This document shows positions 11,399-22,755 of a DNA stretch of 64,000 nucleotides, in pieces (within the stretch, counting starts at the first letter, position 1; the number at the start of each line of letters is the position of its first letter). The notes under the pieces were generated by a model. The model searched no databases. It worked only from the letters and a program-made list of their open reading frames with translations, and was not told the origin of the DNA. The translations under genes and the position numbers were made by a program. This DNA is from Pneumocystis sp. 'macacae' (Eukaryota; Ascomycota; Pneumocystomycetes; Pneumocystales; Pneumocystaceae): assembly GCA_018127085.1 (NCBI GenBank), contig CM030726.1, positions 62,001-126,000 on the forward strand, given 5' to 3'.

Positions 11399-13623
11399 AT
11401 GGCCGATATTTGTAAAGATGAAAAAAATTTTAGTGAAAAACCGACAAGTTTACAAGAATCAAAAAATCAACAAATAAATAATAAAACTTCAGTAAAATCT
11501 ACAAAAAAAGAAGCAGTATGTCAATCTTTATATGATCCAGAGAAAAACGATGCTTCAAAGGCGTCAAAAGCTAGTACAAAAGCAGCTAATGCTAATATTA
11601 AGAAAACTATTTCAGTTTTTGAGCAAATGTCATTTACAAAAATATTACCAAATAAAAATGTAGAAGATAGAAACAGAAGAGTGCGGGCATCAGTATGTCT
11701 CCCTATTTTACCAGAACAGGAGACAAAAAGATTATCTTCACCTAGTTCAGAGAAAAGAATAAATATTGCAAAAAAAAAGGCATATAGTCCTATAAACGGA
11801 GTTGGAACTCGATTAAAAGAGAATAAAAAAGAGAATAATATTGAAATGCGTGTTACTAAAGAAGTTTTATCTTCATGTGCATCTTTACAAAAAAATGTTT
11901 CTGATAAAAATGCAGCAAAACTTTCTACTAAAAAGTCAGTAACAACACCGTCTTCTATTGAAAAAATAGGAAGTACAGAAGAAAGTGCTTTTGGAAAGGT
12001 AAATAGAATTACTTGAATATTATTTAATAGTTGAAAAAAGGCACCGAATGATAATTCTAATAAGTTATTATACGAGAAATTTTTTGAATGCCAAGGTGAT
12101 GAAAATAATATTTTTAATGTAAATGATTCATCAAGCATTTATGGTAATTCATTGGATTCGGACTTGGTGTATGAAGTCAATGATTTGAAGGATCAATTAG
12201 CTGCTATTATTCAGGAAAAATTAGATATGGAAATAAAGTTTAATGAAAAATGTTATAAGTTAGAAGAAAAGAATTGTGAATTAGAAGAAAAAAATAATGA
12301 ATTGGAAGAGAAAAATAATGAATTAAGAGAAAAAAATCAAGATCAAGAAATAATTATAAATATGTTAAATAAAAAGATTGAAAATTTGAAACTTTCAATA
12401 TCTGATCCAAAAGATGATATTAAATACGCTGAACATATCCATTTTCTAACTCAAAAGGTAGAAAAATTAGAATTTAATTTAAATGAATCAAATATGCATA
12501 ATGAAATATTATTAAAAGAACTAGATGCTAATAAGATAGAAAATCAAAAATCAGTTGAAATTCTTGAAAATGAAATTGAGAATTTTAAGAATATTATAAA
12601 AGACTTGGAAGAGAAATTAAAGGTATTCTATATATTTTAGTTTAAAGTGTTTTTTACCTTTTTTATTAGATCGACAATATAAATATAGCGGATTCTGATA
12701 AATATTTGCAATTTATTAAATCGGATTATATAAAGAAAGAAGAAATGCTCCGAGATAAGCTTACTTATGTAGAGGTAGGATTTTTGTATAGTAGTTGTAT
12801 TAAAATTTTAATAAATTAAAAAGCAAGCTATGGAAACAGAAAAAGCCAAAACGACAGAAGATATCCAAAAAATGAAAGAAGAGGTAAAAATATCGAACTC
12901 TTTGAGAAAGAAAATGGGAATAGATCTATCTAATGCATTAATGAAGAATAATAATTTATCACAAGAATTAGATACTTTTAAAAATAGTCTTGAAACTATT
13001 AGAAATAATTATGAAAAAGCTTTAGAAAAAGAATTTAAGGTCTTAATATTTTTCTAAGAAACTTATATTAAGTTAGTATAGGAAAAAAATGATATTTATT
13101 TAGAAAACTTTCAATATATTAGAAAAATAAATTCTAAACTTGAAACACTTACTGATGAATTAGAAAATGAGAAAAGGAAACTACATAATAAAACAGTAGA
13201 ATACGATAAATTATGCTTTGAATTTTCCGATTTAAAATCTGTAATTTTTATTTTGTTTTATTTTTAAAATAACTTTATTAGAAATATGCAGATTTTCAAG
13301 AAAAAGTATCGATTAAAGATCAACAAGTTGTGAAACACATTTCTAAAATAAAAGAAGAACATGAAATTATCTTGAAATCTTTACTTAAGGAGCATAATAT
13401 GATTATCGAAAAATTAAACATACAAGAGGATACATTAGTAAGTAACTTTTATATTAAAGCTATTTTTAATAGGTACAAGTCTAAATATCTAGATATGATA
13501 AAAGAGAAAGACAATATTATAGAACAGTATAAACAAGACCCCAAAAATATGCATTCTGATTCTTTAGAAACTATTGACACTCTCAGTCAAATAGATAATG
13601 AAAATATATTGATAACTAATTGA
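11399..13623 (+). CDS. Unidentified coiled-coil protein
   Basis: I do not recognise this protein. The first 200 residues are polar, rich in K, S and N, and contain RRVRASVCLPILPEQ and KAYSPINGVGTRLKEN. The rest is long heptad-like coiled coil, including three near-perfect copies of the seven-residue unit LEEKNNE (positions about 12256-12340), and later KEEHEIILKSLLKEHN. Introns after GK (acceptor at 12040 reads AAAAAG), after EKLK, and several more are needed. The architecture (disordered basic head, coiled-coil tail) would suit a cytoskeletal, spindle or kinetochore scaffold. That is inference only. Confidence 0.7.
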
Positions 13624-13954
13624 AAAATGTGAAACATAAGAAAAATTCATTATTGAAATAAAAATACAAAATTTAACAATATATTTCATGACATCAAATT
13701 TTTAATATATATATAATAACTAGAAAGTAATAGCAGTCAATAATAAACTATTATATTTAATGATATTATTCTTAGAAATTAGGAATGTTTTTTTCTAATG
13801 AATTTTAAATCATTCGAAAAATTGTTTGAAAATATATTAAGATAATGTTAAATAAACGCATGCATACTTATAATTATTAAATTATTTGATTAAATATCTA
13901 TTTTAATGTTTATTTATAACTATATGTTAATATTTAAAAAATCTTCCAACCAAA
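13624..13954. other. Intergenic between convergent genes
   Basis: AT-rich 3' flank shared by the coiled-coil gene and BUD22. Nothing recognised. Confidence 0.5.
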
Positions 13955-15128
13955 TTATTCAAATTTAGTTTTCGTTCCTTCAAATTTTATATTAATCGAT
14001 TGTTTAGTTTTCAAGCGGCGAGCAGCTTCCCACGATGAATGCAATGGTATATTTTTTTCATTTTTTTTATTTGTTGGATATGTATTTTTACCATTATGTG
14101 ATGTTTTAATTTTTTTTTTCAAAGATTGTGCTTTATGTTGAGTCTGTAAATGCATAGTTTGTAAGTGCCTTGCATTTTCTCCATATTTTTTTTCCCATAT
14201 TCTACGCCTAGCCCTTTGACCTCTTCGATTTTTTCTAGGTTTATCAATAGTCTGATATTCAGACTCAATATTAGTTTCATCATCAGTACCTGAAATATAA
14301 CCTGCAGAAAGGCTAGGTAGAAAAATAGAACCAGACATTTTTTCAAGTTTCTTTTTAAGTTTCTCCTTATTTTTTTTAATTTTTGATGAAGTAGTATGAT
14401 CATTGCTTTTAAATTTTGATTTTTTCTTTGTAATAGATATGTTTTCATTTTTTTTTTTTTTATTCAAAAGTTCGGGATTATTAATTTGTTCTTTTGGCTG
14501 TTCAGATAATGTAGAAGATTCTTCGTCAATAGAATTTCCTTTATTTTTTTCAGCTTTTTTTGGTTTCATTGTTGTTTCATCTTGAATTTTTGCTATTTTT
14601 TTTAATGAAAAAATAGTTCTTTCTATACAACGTTTAACAATATTTGAATTAAAAATTCTTGTAATGACGTTTTTAACGGATTCCGATACATTCTTCAGTG
14701 GAGAATCAACCACTTCTAAATTTAAAATCTGAAATAATTCATATTCTTTTAAGCAACGCACGTAGAGTAAAAAATTTCCAATTGAATTTAAATCAAGATT
14801 CTAAGCACTTTTAGCTTACTTAGTACCAAAAAATAATATAAATAATATACTTTTACTATCAATAACTCTTCTTTTAATCTATGCAAGGCTGTTTCATCAT
14901 TTGTAGATCTTTAAATTTTAAGTTATTTTTTTAAAAGATAAATAAAATACACCTTATATTTCTTATTCTTTTTGATGTTTTTTGAAATTCAAACCTTTTT
15001 ACTCTCTTTAAAGCTCTAATAATTTCTTTCCTAAAAAAAAATAATTTTTGTTGAGTTTTTGTTTTTAAAAGTTTTAATCTTTTTGAATCTAGTATATTAT
15101 CTTTAATGATTTTTTCTTCTGAATTCAT
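13955..15128 (-). CDS. BUD22: Bud22-like small-subunit ribosome biogenesis factor
   Basis: Nucleolar protein of the BUD22/SRFBP1 family, required for early 18S rRNA processing. The C-terminal signature is clear: GQRARRRIWEKKYGENARHL, then LHSSWEAARRLKTKQSINIK and FEGTKTKFE at the end. The N-terminal part (KRLKLLKTKTQQKLFFFRKE, RALKRVKRFEFQK) is a helical basic segment also seen in the family. The middle is low-complexity K/S/N. Two introns lie near the 5' end (about 14765-14930). The start MNSEEKIIKDN is the first ATG of the open frame. Confidence 0.8.
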
Positions 15129-16199
15129 AATGTTAAAAATAAAGTTTTTACTTTTATGAGATCTTATAATTTCTAAATTTTGAAAATTAAGATATAAAAT
15201 AAATTTTATAGTTTATAAAATGCAAAAAAATATAAATAAATGTTTTAGTTATTTGGGCATTTAAAAGATAATAAAATAAATAATATAATATTTAAAAAAA
15301 GTTTTTAAAACCAAAACTATTTAATTGTAATGATTTTTTATTTTGACGAAATTAATAAAAATACTTTTTTAACATAACTTTAAATAATTTTAATAGTTAA
15401 ATTGTTTTTTATTTAAATTTGAATTTTTAAAATAAATAAAAGTTATTTTAATATAAATATTTTCATTATTAATATTTTTAGACAATATAAAGTGTTTCAG
15501 AAAGAAAAAAAAAAATTATCATATCATTTTTAAAAATTCAAAAATTTCAATTATTCAAATTAATTATACAAAAGTTGAAAAATTATGAAATAGTAGAGGT
15601 TAAGTCTTTATTTTAAAATATAAAATTTACTTTGTTTTATATAAAAATCATCAATATTAAGTATATATTATGATTATTTCGATGTAAAATAATATATTTA
15701 TGAATTAGATATATATATTTTTAATAAGAAAGGATTATAACAAATTTATGAAATACCTTTAAAAATAGTTTTTATAATTTTAATTATAACATCAATATAT
15801 TTAATAAAATTAAAATATAAAAAGAAATACATCAAAAAATATTAAATTTTAGATAATCTAATCAATAAGAACAAACGATAAAAAAACGAAACTACTAAAG
15901 TTTATTTGAATTAATAAACAGTATAAAACAATATTTAAACTTTCTATAATACATATATTAATATAACTGTTAAAGATTAACTTATTTTTAAAGTTTTAAA
16001 TGTGGTATATTTAAACTGTTTATAACTTTAAAAAGGACACCAAAATGTTTCTAAAAGAAAGAACTATTTTGGAAATATACTAGAAGGAGCAAATATACAA
16101 AAATAAATGGATTATTGCATATTTTTTTCTCTAAATTAAAAATAAAGATATTTTCAAACAATCAAGATTTTAAGTTTTATTTAAAAAAAAGAAAATTAA
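15129..16199. other. Long AT-rich intergenic region
   Basis: Divergent promoter region between BUD22 and the LeuRS gene. It consists of A/T-dominated sequence with poly-A, poly-T and TATATA stretches. Both strands lack convincing coding frames. No tRNA-like fold or repeat family was found by eye. Confidence 0.5.
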
Positions 16200-19060
16200 A
16201 TGTGGAATATTAAAAAACTTAATAATCCACATATTTGTCAAAAACAATTCAAGAGAATAATTAGAAACTATGTGTCTACTGAAGGATATATAAACACAAA
16301 AAATTCAAAACTTAACTTTAAATCTTTAGACATTAAGTGGACTCAACGATGGCAAGAAATGAGGAAAATAAATAAAAAACATAGAGAGCAAAAATTAGGA
16401 AAATTTTATATACTAAGTATGTTTCCTTATCCAAGTGGATCATTACATATGGGTCATTTGCGAGTTTATACAGTAAGTGATATCATTTCTCGGTTTCGGA
16501 AAATGCAAGGCTATGATGTTTAAAAATATATACATATTTATCATTTTAATTTATTTTTAGGTTATACATCCTATGGGATGGGATGCTTTTGGATTACCAG
16601 CAGAAAATGCTGCAATTGAAAGAAATATTTCTGCTGCAGAATGGACTTCACAAAATATTATAAAAATGAAACATCAATTCCTAAAAATGCACACTGATTT
16701 TGATTGGGAAAGAGTAATTTAGATATTTATTGTTTTTTGTCTTTAATTTATTTTTAATTAGGAAATTACTACATGTTTACCATCTTATTACAAGTGGACA
16801 CAAATGCTTTTTTTAAAACTTTATAATGCAGGATATGCTTATCGAAAAGAGGAATATGTTAATTGGGACCCTGTAGAATGCACTGTTCTTGCTAATGAAC
16901 AAGTTGATATATTAGGTAAATCATGGCGTTCTGGAGCTATTGTTAAAAAAAAAAAATTAAAACAATGGTTTTTTAAAATTACAGATTTTTCTCAAGTATA
17001 AAAACACTTTTATGTAGTAATAATAATTTTTATATTAGTCTCTTCTTGAAGATATCTCTGTACTTAAGAATTGGCCCTCAAGAGTAAAAACTATGCAAAA
17101 AAATTGGATCGGGAAATTAACTGGATTCGAATTCTCTTTTAGTCTAAAATATATAAATATGAAAGAATCTCTTAACTCATTTAAATATATACAAGTGTTT
17201 ACGACACGTCCTAACATACTGTTTGAAATTCAATATATTGCTCTTTCACAATTTCATCCTCTTGTCTTAGATACGGCTTCTGGCGATACAGATCTTCAAA
17301 TATTTCTAAAAAGTATTTCAGATATAGGTATACATTCTGAAAAAGGATTTTTATTAAAAAATGTTTATGCTTATAATCAATTAATTCCTGATCGTTTTCT
17401 TCCAATTTATGTTGCAAAATATGTTCATGATAACTATGGATGCAATGCTGTTACAGGTATTCCTGATTACGATTCTCGAGATTCTCAATTTTGGAAAGAA
17501 AATTCTTTAAACGTTAATATAAATAAAATGAATAAAACAAATACCAATAATGCGTTTTTTTCAGAAGGCTCAGAGTCTCTTTCTGAATTATCTTCTGAAG
17601 AAAAAAATCAATTGATTTTTGAAAAAATGAAATCATTGAATTTATGTAAAGCTATTACTTACTGGAAGTTGAGGGATTGGCTTATAAGTCGTCAACGATT
17701 TTGGGGAACACCTATTCCCATTATTTACTGCTCAAAATGTGGTGTATGTATCTTTTATGTAAAATTTTATTAAAAATTTTAGACTGTTCCTGTACCTGAA
17801 TCTGACTTGCCTGTATTATTACCTGAGAAATTTATAGTAAAAAAGACTAATGAATCACCATTAGCAAATGATGAAAAATTCTTATATACAAATTGTCCTA
17901 AATGTAATAATTTAGCAATACGTGATACGGATACTATGGATACTTTTGTTGATTCATCATGGTATTTCATGAGATATACAGATCCTCAAAATATAAAAGA
18001 ACCATTTTCTGCAGAAAAAGCATCACAAATTTTGCCAGTTGATTTATATATTGGTGGTATTGAGCATGCAATATTACATCTTTTATATTCTAGATTTTTT
18101 ATGAAATTTGCAATTAAAATAGGATTATTGAAGAATATAAACAATGGTGAACCTTTTAAAAGGCTAATTACTCAAGGAATGGTTCATGGGAAAACATATA
18201 TTCATCCTATAAATGGCCGTTTTTTGAAACCTGAAGAATTAGATTTAAAAGATCTTAATTCTCCAAAAATACAGAATTCAAATATAATTCCAAAAGTTAG
18301 ATATGAAAAGATGAGCAAATCAAAACACAATGGAGTTGATCCTATAAAGTATATTGATATCTATGGCGCAGATTGTATTCGTGCACATATTCTTTTTGCA
18401 GCACCTATTACTGAAGTTCTTGAATGGGATGAAACAAAAATAATTGGTATGCAGAGATGGCTTAATAAAGTATTCAGGATAGTTCAAGAAGTAAATATTA
18501 GAAAAAGTAATAATATTGAATCGTATCAAGTTAAATGGAATAATTTAAATTCATCAGAAAAAAAACTATGGATAATAGTTCAAAAAACAATTCATCAAAT
18601 TACACATATCTTTTCAGAAAGCTACCAACTAAATAATTCTATTTCATTCTTAATAAAATTGACAAATAGTCTTGAATCTTTTAAAAATGAAATTTCTGAT
18701 AATTTGTATTTTTATGTTACAGAAATACTAGTGCGACTTATTGCACCGATTGCACCAGCTACTGCAGAGGAAATGTATTCATATCTTTTTCCTACTAGTA
18801 ATCACTCTGTATTTGACTTATCATGGCCATTGGCTGACACATCTATTCTAAATGAAAATATTGAAACAAGTATTCAAATTAATGGAAAAGTAAAATTCCG
18901 CATTATATTACCACACAGCTGTATTAGTAAAGAAGATATTATACAGGCTATAATGAAAAGCGAATATGGAAAACAATGGTTTAAAAACAACGAAGAGAAA
19001 GAAATAAAACGAGTTATTATTGCACCAGGAAATAAAGTCATTAACTTAATTACATCATGA
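16200..19060 (+). CDS. NAM2: Leucyl-tRNA synthetase, mitochondrial
   Basis: Bacterial-type LeuRS charging mitochondrial tRNA-Leu. The basic N terminus ([20 protein letters not shown]) suits mitochondrial import. Class I signatures: [18 protein letters not shown] (HIGH motif as HMGH), [19 protein letters not shown], the Leu[18 protein letters not shown] block, the editing domain with FTTRPN (the usual threonine-rich peptide), [20 protein letters not shown], and [12 protein letters not shown] near residue 640. Then come a tRNA-binding C-terminal domain and a short tail ending [14 protein letters not shown]. Five short introns are seen. In some fungi the orthologue also assists group I intron splicing; nothing here tests that. 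Confidence 0.95.
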
Positions 19061-19124
19061 AAAGATAAAAGTCAAAAAAGATAATTCCATATATATATAT
19101 GTATGCAATCCAAAATCAAGAAAT

Positions 19125-19632
19125 TCAGTTAAACTGTGCCTATAATATCATTAATATTCATATAATTTCTCAAGAAAATAACCTCTAAAGCATATATTCT
19201 TGGAGGGAAATGTTTAAGTTTTTTCATTTGCTTTATGGTCTTCAAACTCCTTTCATGACGTGTCAATGCTAATCGGATTGCTTTAGTTTTTTTAGGACGT
19301 AAATCCAATGGAATATATTTCTTGTTTTTATAAAATAGTCGAAGTTGGCTCCGTTGATTCAAATTAATTACTGTAAGGATCCGAGCAATAGATTTGCGAA
19401 CTTCCGCACTAGATTCATATGTTAAAAATTTTTTTACTCTAAAAACTTACATTTTTGCTAATTTTGATGCAGCTCCTCCAGAAATTTTTTGAACACGTAA
19501 TGTTAAAAGTTCTTGTTTTAATTCATCCAGCTCTTTCTCCAGTTCTGCTTTTGTCTTCTTACTAAGTGAATAAGCACTAGCTTTTGCCTAAAAATTATTA
19601 TTTTTTATTTTAAAAAATAGAAAAGTTACCAT
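19125..19632 (-). CDS. RPL35: 60S ribosomal protein L35 (uL29)
   Basis: Readable eukaryotic uL29: [88 protein letters not shown] and [13 protein letters not shown]. Three introns are inferred: one immediately after the ATG codon, common in ribosomal protein genes; one after AKI; and a last one of about 45 nt (donor GTTATT, acceptor TTATAG) after YALE. Without that last splice the frame would add 18 unrelated residues. Tail-to-tail with LeuRS (64 bp). A telobox lies 46 bp upstream of the ATG. Confidence 0.93.
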
Positions 19633-19677
19633 TTTTTTAACGTCAAAAAATGATCGTTGGTCAAATTTAAAATATAG

Positions 19678-19689
19678 CCCTAACCTAAC
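19678..19689 (-). promoter_or_regulatory. Telobox / HomolE-like element upstream of RPL35
   Basis: In the RPL35 direction the sequence reads GTTAGGTTAGGG, ending 46 bp before the ATG, in otherwise A/T-only surroundings. Such TTAGGG-related boxes are known in ribosomal-protein promoters of fungi (Tbf1 sites in budding yeasts, HomolE ACCCTACCCT in fission yeast). RPL9 in this window has the same kind of box at about the same distance. Confidence 0.65.
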
Positions 19690-20085
19690 TTCTAATATAT
19701 TATAGATTTTACTTAGATAAAATTTAAAATGATAGAAAAGTTTAATAGATTAAATAAAAAAAGATAAAAAATATTAAGTAGTGTAAAATACAGATTTATA
19801 TTTTATATAATAAAATTAATGTTTTCGTGGAATATAAGTTTTTTTAATAAAATATATATAAATATTAATAGATAAAAAAATTATTAATTGATCATATTTA
19901 GTGACAAAGAAAGAATATATTATTAATGATCAAGAAAAAAGGCAAAAAAACTAAAAAGCATATTGATTTTAAAAGGATATCATAAACTTAATTTTTAGTC
20001 TTTAAAATTTCAAAATGACAAAATATAAAAACATAACAGTATTATTCTTTTCATAATAAAAAACATAACAAATTACTTTTCTTGA
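19690..20085. other. Intergenic, AT-rich
   Basis: Rest of the gap between the RPL35 promoter and the PTPA stop. AT-rich; nothing further recognised. Confidence 0.45.
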
Positions 20086-21231
20086 TTAATGATCAACGGG
20101 ATCAAATGGAAATATAACGTTTCCAAAAAGAAAGTGTTGTATAACTGGAAGTTTTCCAAGTACCTCTGCATAATACATTTTCAACATGCCCTTCTCAATA
20201 ATTAGTAAGTTTATAATAAAATTTACATAAAAAGTATACTTGATTCACTTTCTTCCAACTTTCTACGCCAGAGATGTCATATAAATAAGGTGAATGTTCA
20301 AAAAAAGGACCTTGTTTGACCTATCTCAAATTAATAGATTAACAAAACAAGGATAAAGAAAAACATCATTGATAAAGCTTATAGCTCCGAAATATAAATT
20401 TTCATCTTTTTGTTGTTTAACTATATTTTTATCAAGAATATCTTTTGGAAAAACACTAACATGAAGATGAGATAATTGAGAAGATCCAAATATATATGGC
20501 AAAAAAAAATGATCATCAAGTCCCCATACACCATGAGAACCAGCAGGTTCTAAGTTATATGTTATAATAAGTGTTTTTGCAATTTCGAAGTATCTAGATG
20601 GGTCAGAAAGGAAAAAAACATCAAAAATCATTGCTTATTAAATATTTTTAAAACAATTGCAGCTTCGTCTCTTTCCAATTTAAAAAAACGAAGCAATAGA
20701 AGCCCACATAAAAATGCTGCAAAGGAAAGTTCATGGCCTGTTCCATAGTCCAATCTTTGTCCATTCCCAAATCCTGATGTAAAATATGGAGAAAGTTCTC
20801 CTAGTGCAGGATGTATCCATGCTGGAAAATATTTTTTTAACAATTCTGGTCCTTCCTTTAGAAATCATAAATATGTATATAGTAACAAGAACATACTAAC
20901 ATACATTTTCAAGACGATAAATCCATTTTTGAAACGCTTTATTTCCAAAACGTTTAAGACCAATTTCTGGTGGAATTTCCTTAATCCAAGAAAAAAGAAT
21001 ATCTAAAATATCTAAAACTCCTTTAATTTCTTCACTTATAGAAAGTGAATCTGTTAATTTAGTTCCTGGAAGTGCTGAATTCAAAATTTTAATAAAATGA
21101 ACAATTCTTATACAAGCAACGGATTTTTGAAATTCAAAAACACCATTTTTTGAGTTAATTCGTTTCAAACATTCAGAAGAAAAGGCTTCTGATGGAGATA
21201 TTTTATCAAAATTTTCCAATTGTTCATTCAT
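20086..21231 (-). CDS. Serine/threonine phosphatase 2A activator (PTPA, Rrd1/Rrd2-type prolyl isomerase)
   Basis: PTPA family, a peptidyl-prolyl isomerase that activates PP2A catalytic subunits. Diagnostic segments: [80 protein letters not shown], then [18 protein letters not shown] and, near the C terminus, [20 protein letters not shown] with [11 protein letters not shown]. Four short introns. Motif order and length (about 330 residues) match the family. Whether it is the Rrd1 or Rrd2 orthologue cannot be decided by eye. Confidence 0.93.
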
Positions 21232-21487
21232 TTAAAAATAACAAAAATGAACGCTGTTTTAATCAACGTTAAAAAAATATAAAAAAACATAAAAATAATT
21301 TAAATATATATATATTGATGGTAATTTAGTATATTTTGTAAGCTTTTTGTACATGAATATATATGTGTGTTTTTTTTAATCAAAAATAGGTAATTTTCAA
21401 ATAAATAATGAGATATTAATAATTGAATAAATATTATATTATTGAAAAGAACTTGAGAGGCTTTTTGAACATTTTTGAATATTAACA

Positions 21488-22658
21488 ATGGGAAAATCAA
21501 GTAAAGACAAGGAATTATTTTTTGATTTTTATTTAAGAATGTGTTTTTAACATAAATTAGAGAGATATTTATTATAGTATTTAATACAAAATAATTTAAT
21601 GACTAATTTGGAAAAATAGGGCTTGCAAAAGAAGAAGGATGGAGGGCTCGCTCAGCATTTAAATTAATTCAATTAGATGAAGAGTTTGGCCTATTAAATG
21701 GTATTTTTATGCAAAATATTTCTATACAAAAAAACAAATTTAATTTTATTTAAGACGTTGAAAGAGTTATAGATTTATGTGCTGCTCCTGGATCTTGGTC
21801 ACAAGTCCTCTCAAAAAGATTAATGTTTTCTGCTTTAATATTATTTTCTAAACTAATTTTTCAGAGATAATAATGATTCTTCTGAAAATATAACAATTGT
21901 CGCAGTTGATTTGCAGCCAATGATGCCTATTAAAGGAGTAAAAATTCTTCAAGCAGATATTACACATCCGAATACTCTTTCTCGTATTTTAGAAATATTT
22001 GGTAATAAACATGCGGATTTGGTTATTTGTGATGGCGCACCAGGTAATGTTTATAATTTACTTGAATTATTTTTCTTATAAAAACTTTTAGACGTTACTG
22101 GTTTGCACGATTTTGATGAGTACATTCAAGGACAACTTCTTTTCTCTGCTTTAAATATGACTACTTGTATACTTCGTCCTGGAGGGAATTTTGTTGCAAA
22201 GATATTCCGTGGTAGAGACATTAGTTTTTTATATGCTCAACTAAAATGTTTTTTCGAGAAAGTAACATGTGCAAAGCCTCTTAGTAGCCGAGGAAGTTCT
22301 ATTGGTATGTATATATATAATTGTTATATATATTAATTTAATAGAGGCATTTGTTGTTTGTGAAAATTTTTCTTTACCTGAAGATTATAAACCGGATATT
22401 TCTACTCCTTTTCAAGAAAGAAAAAATCCTGATATGAGTTATATTGTTCCTTTTGTAGCATGCGGAGATTTAAGTGCTTATGATTCAGAAACAACATATG
22501 TTTTTGATACAGATAACTCAACAAGTTTAGATGCTATTCAACCTCCTATTGGTAAAACTTATCTTACTATTTTTTCAACACTTATTAATAGAATTCTAGC
22601 ACCTCCTTATAAAAGGGCTATTGAAATGAAAAGAAAAGGAGAGTTACAATACATATAA
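21488..22658 (+). CDS. TRM7: tRNA 2'-O-ribose methyltransferase Trm7 (FtsJ family)
   Basis: Methylates ribose at tRNA positions 32 and 34 using SAM. Readable: [32 protein letters not shown] motif [24 protein letters not shown], the [13 protein letters not shown] aspartate motif, [11 protein letters not shown] with the catalytic lysine, and SSRGSSIEAFVVC. The second exon is only 16 nt (21561-21576, coding RDIYY). Intron 1 (21512-21560) should start right after KDK to match the family, but the donor there is GA, not GT. Five introns in total. Divergent from PTPA. Confidence 0.92.
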
Positions 22659-22755
22659 TATTTATAATATATAGCTCTATGAACAAAATTAATAATCAAA
22701 AATGGGGTTATTGTAAAATGTAATATCATTATTTTAACTAATAAAACGTCGATAT

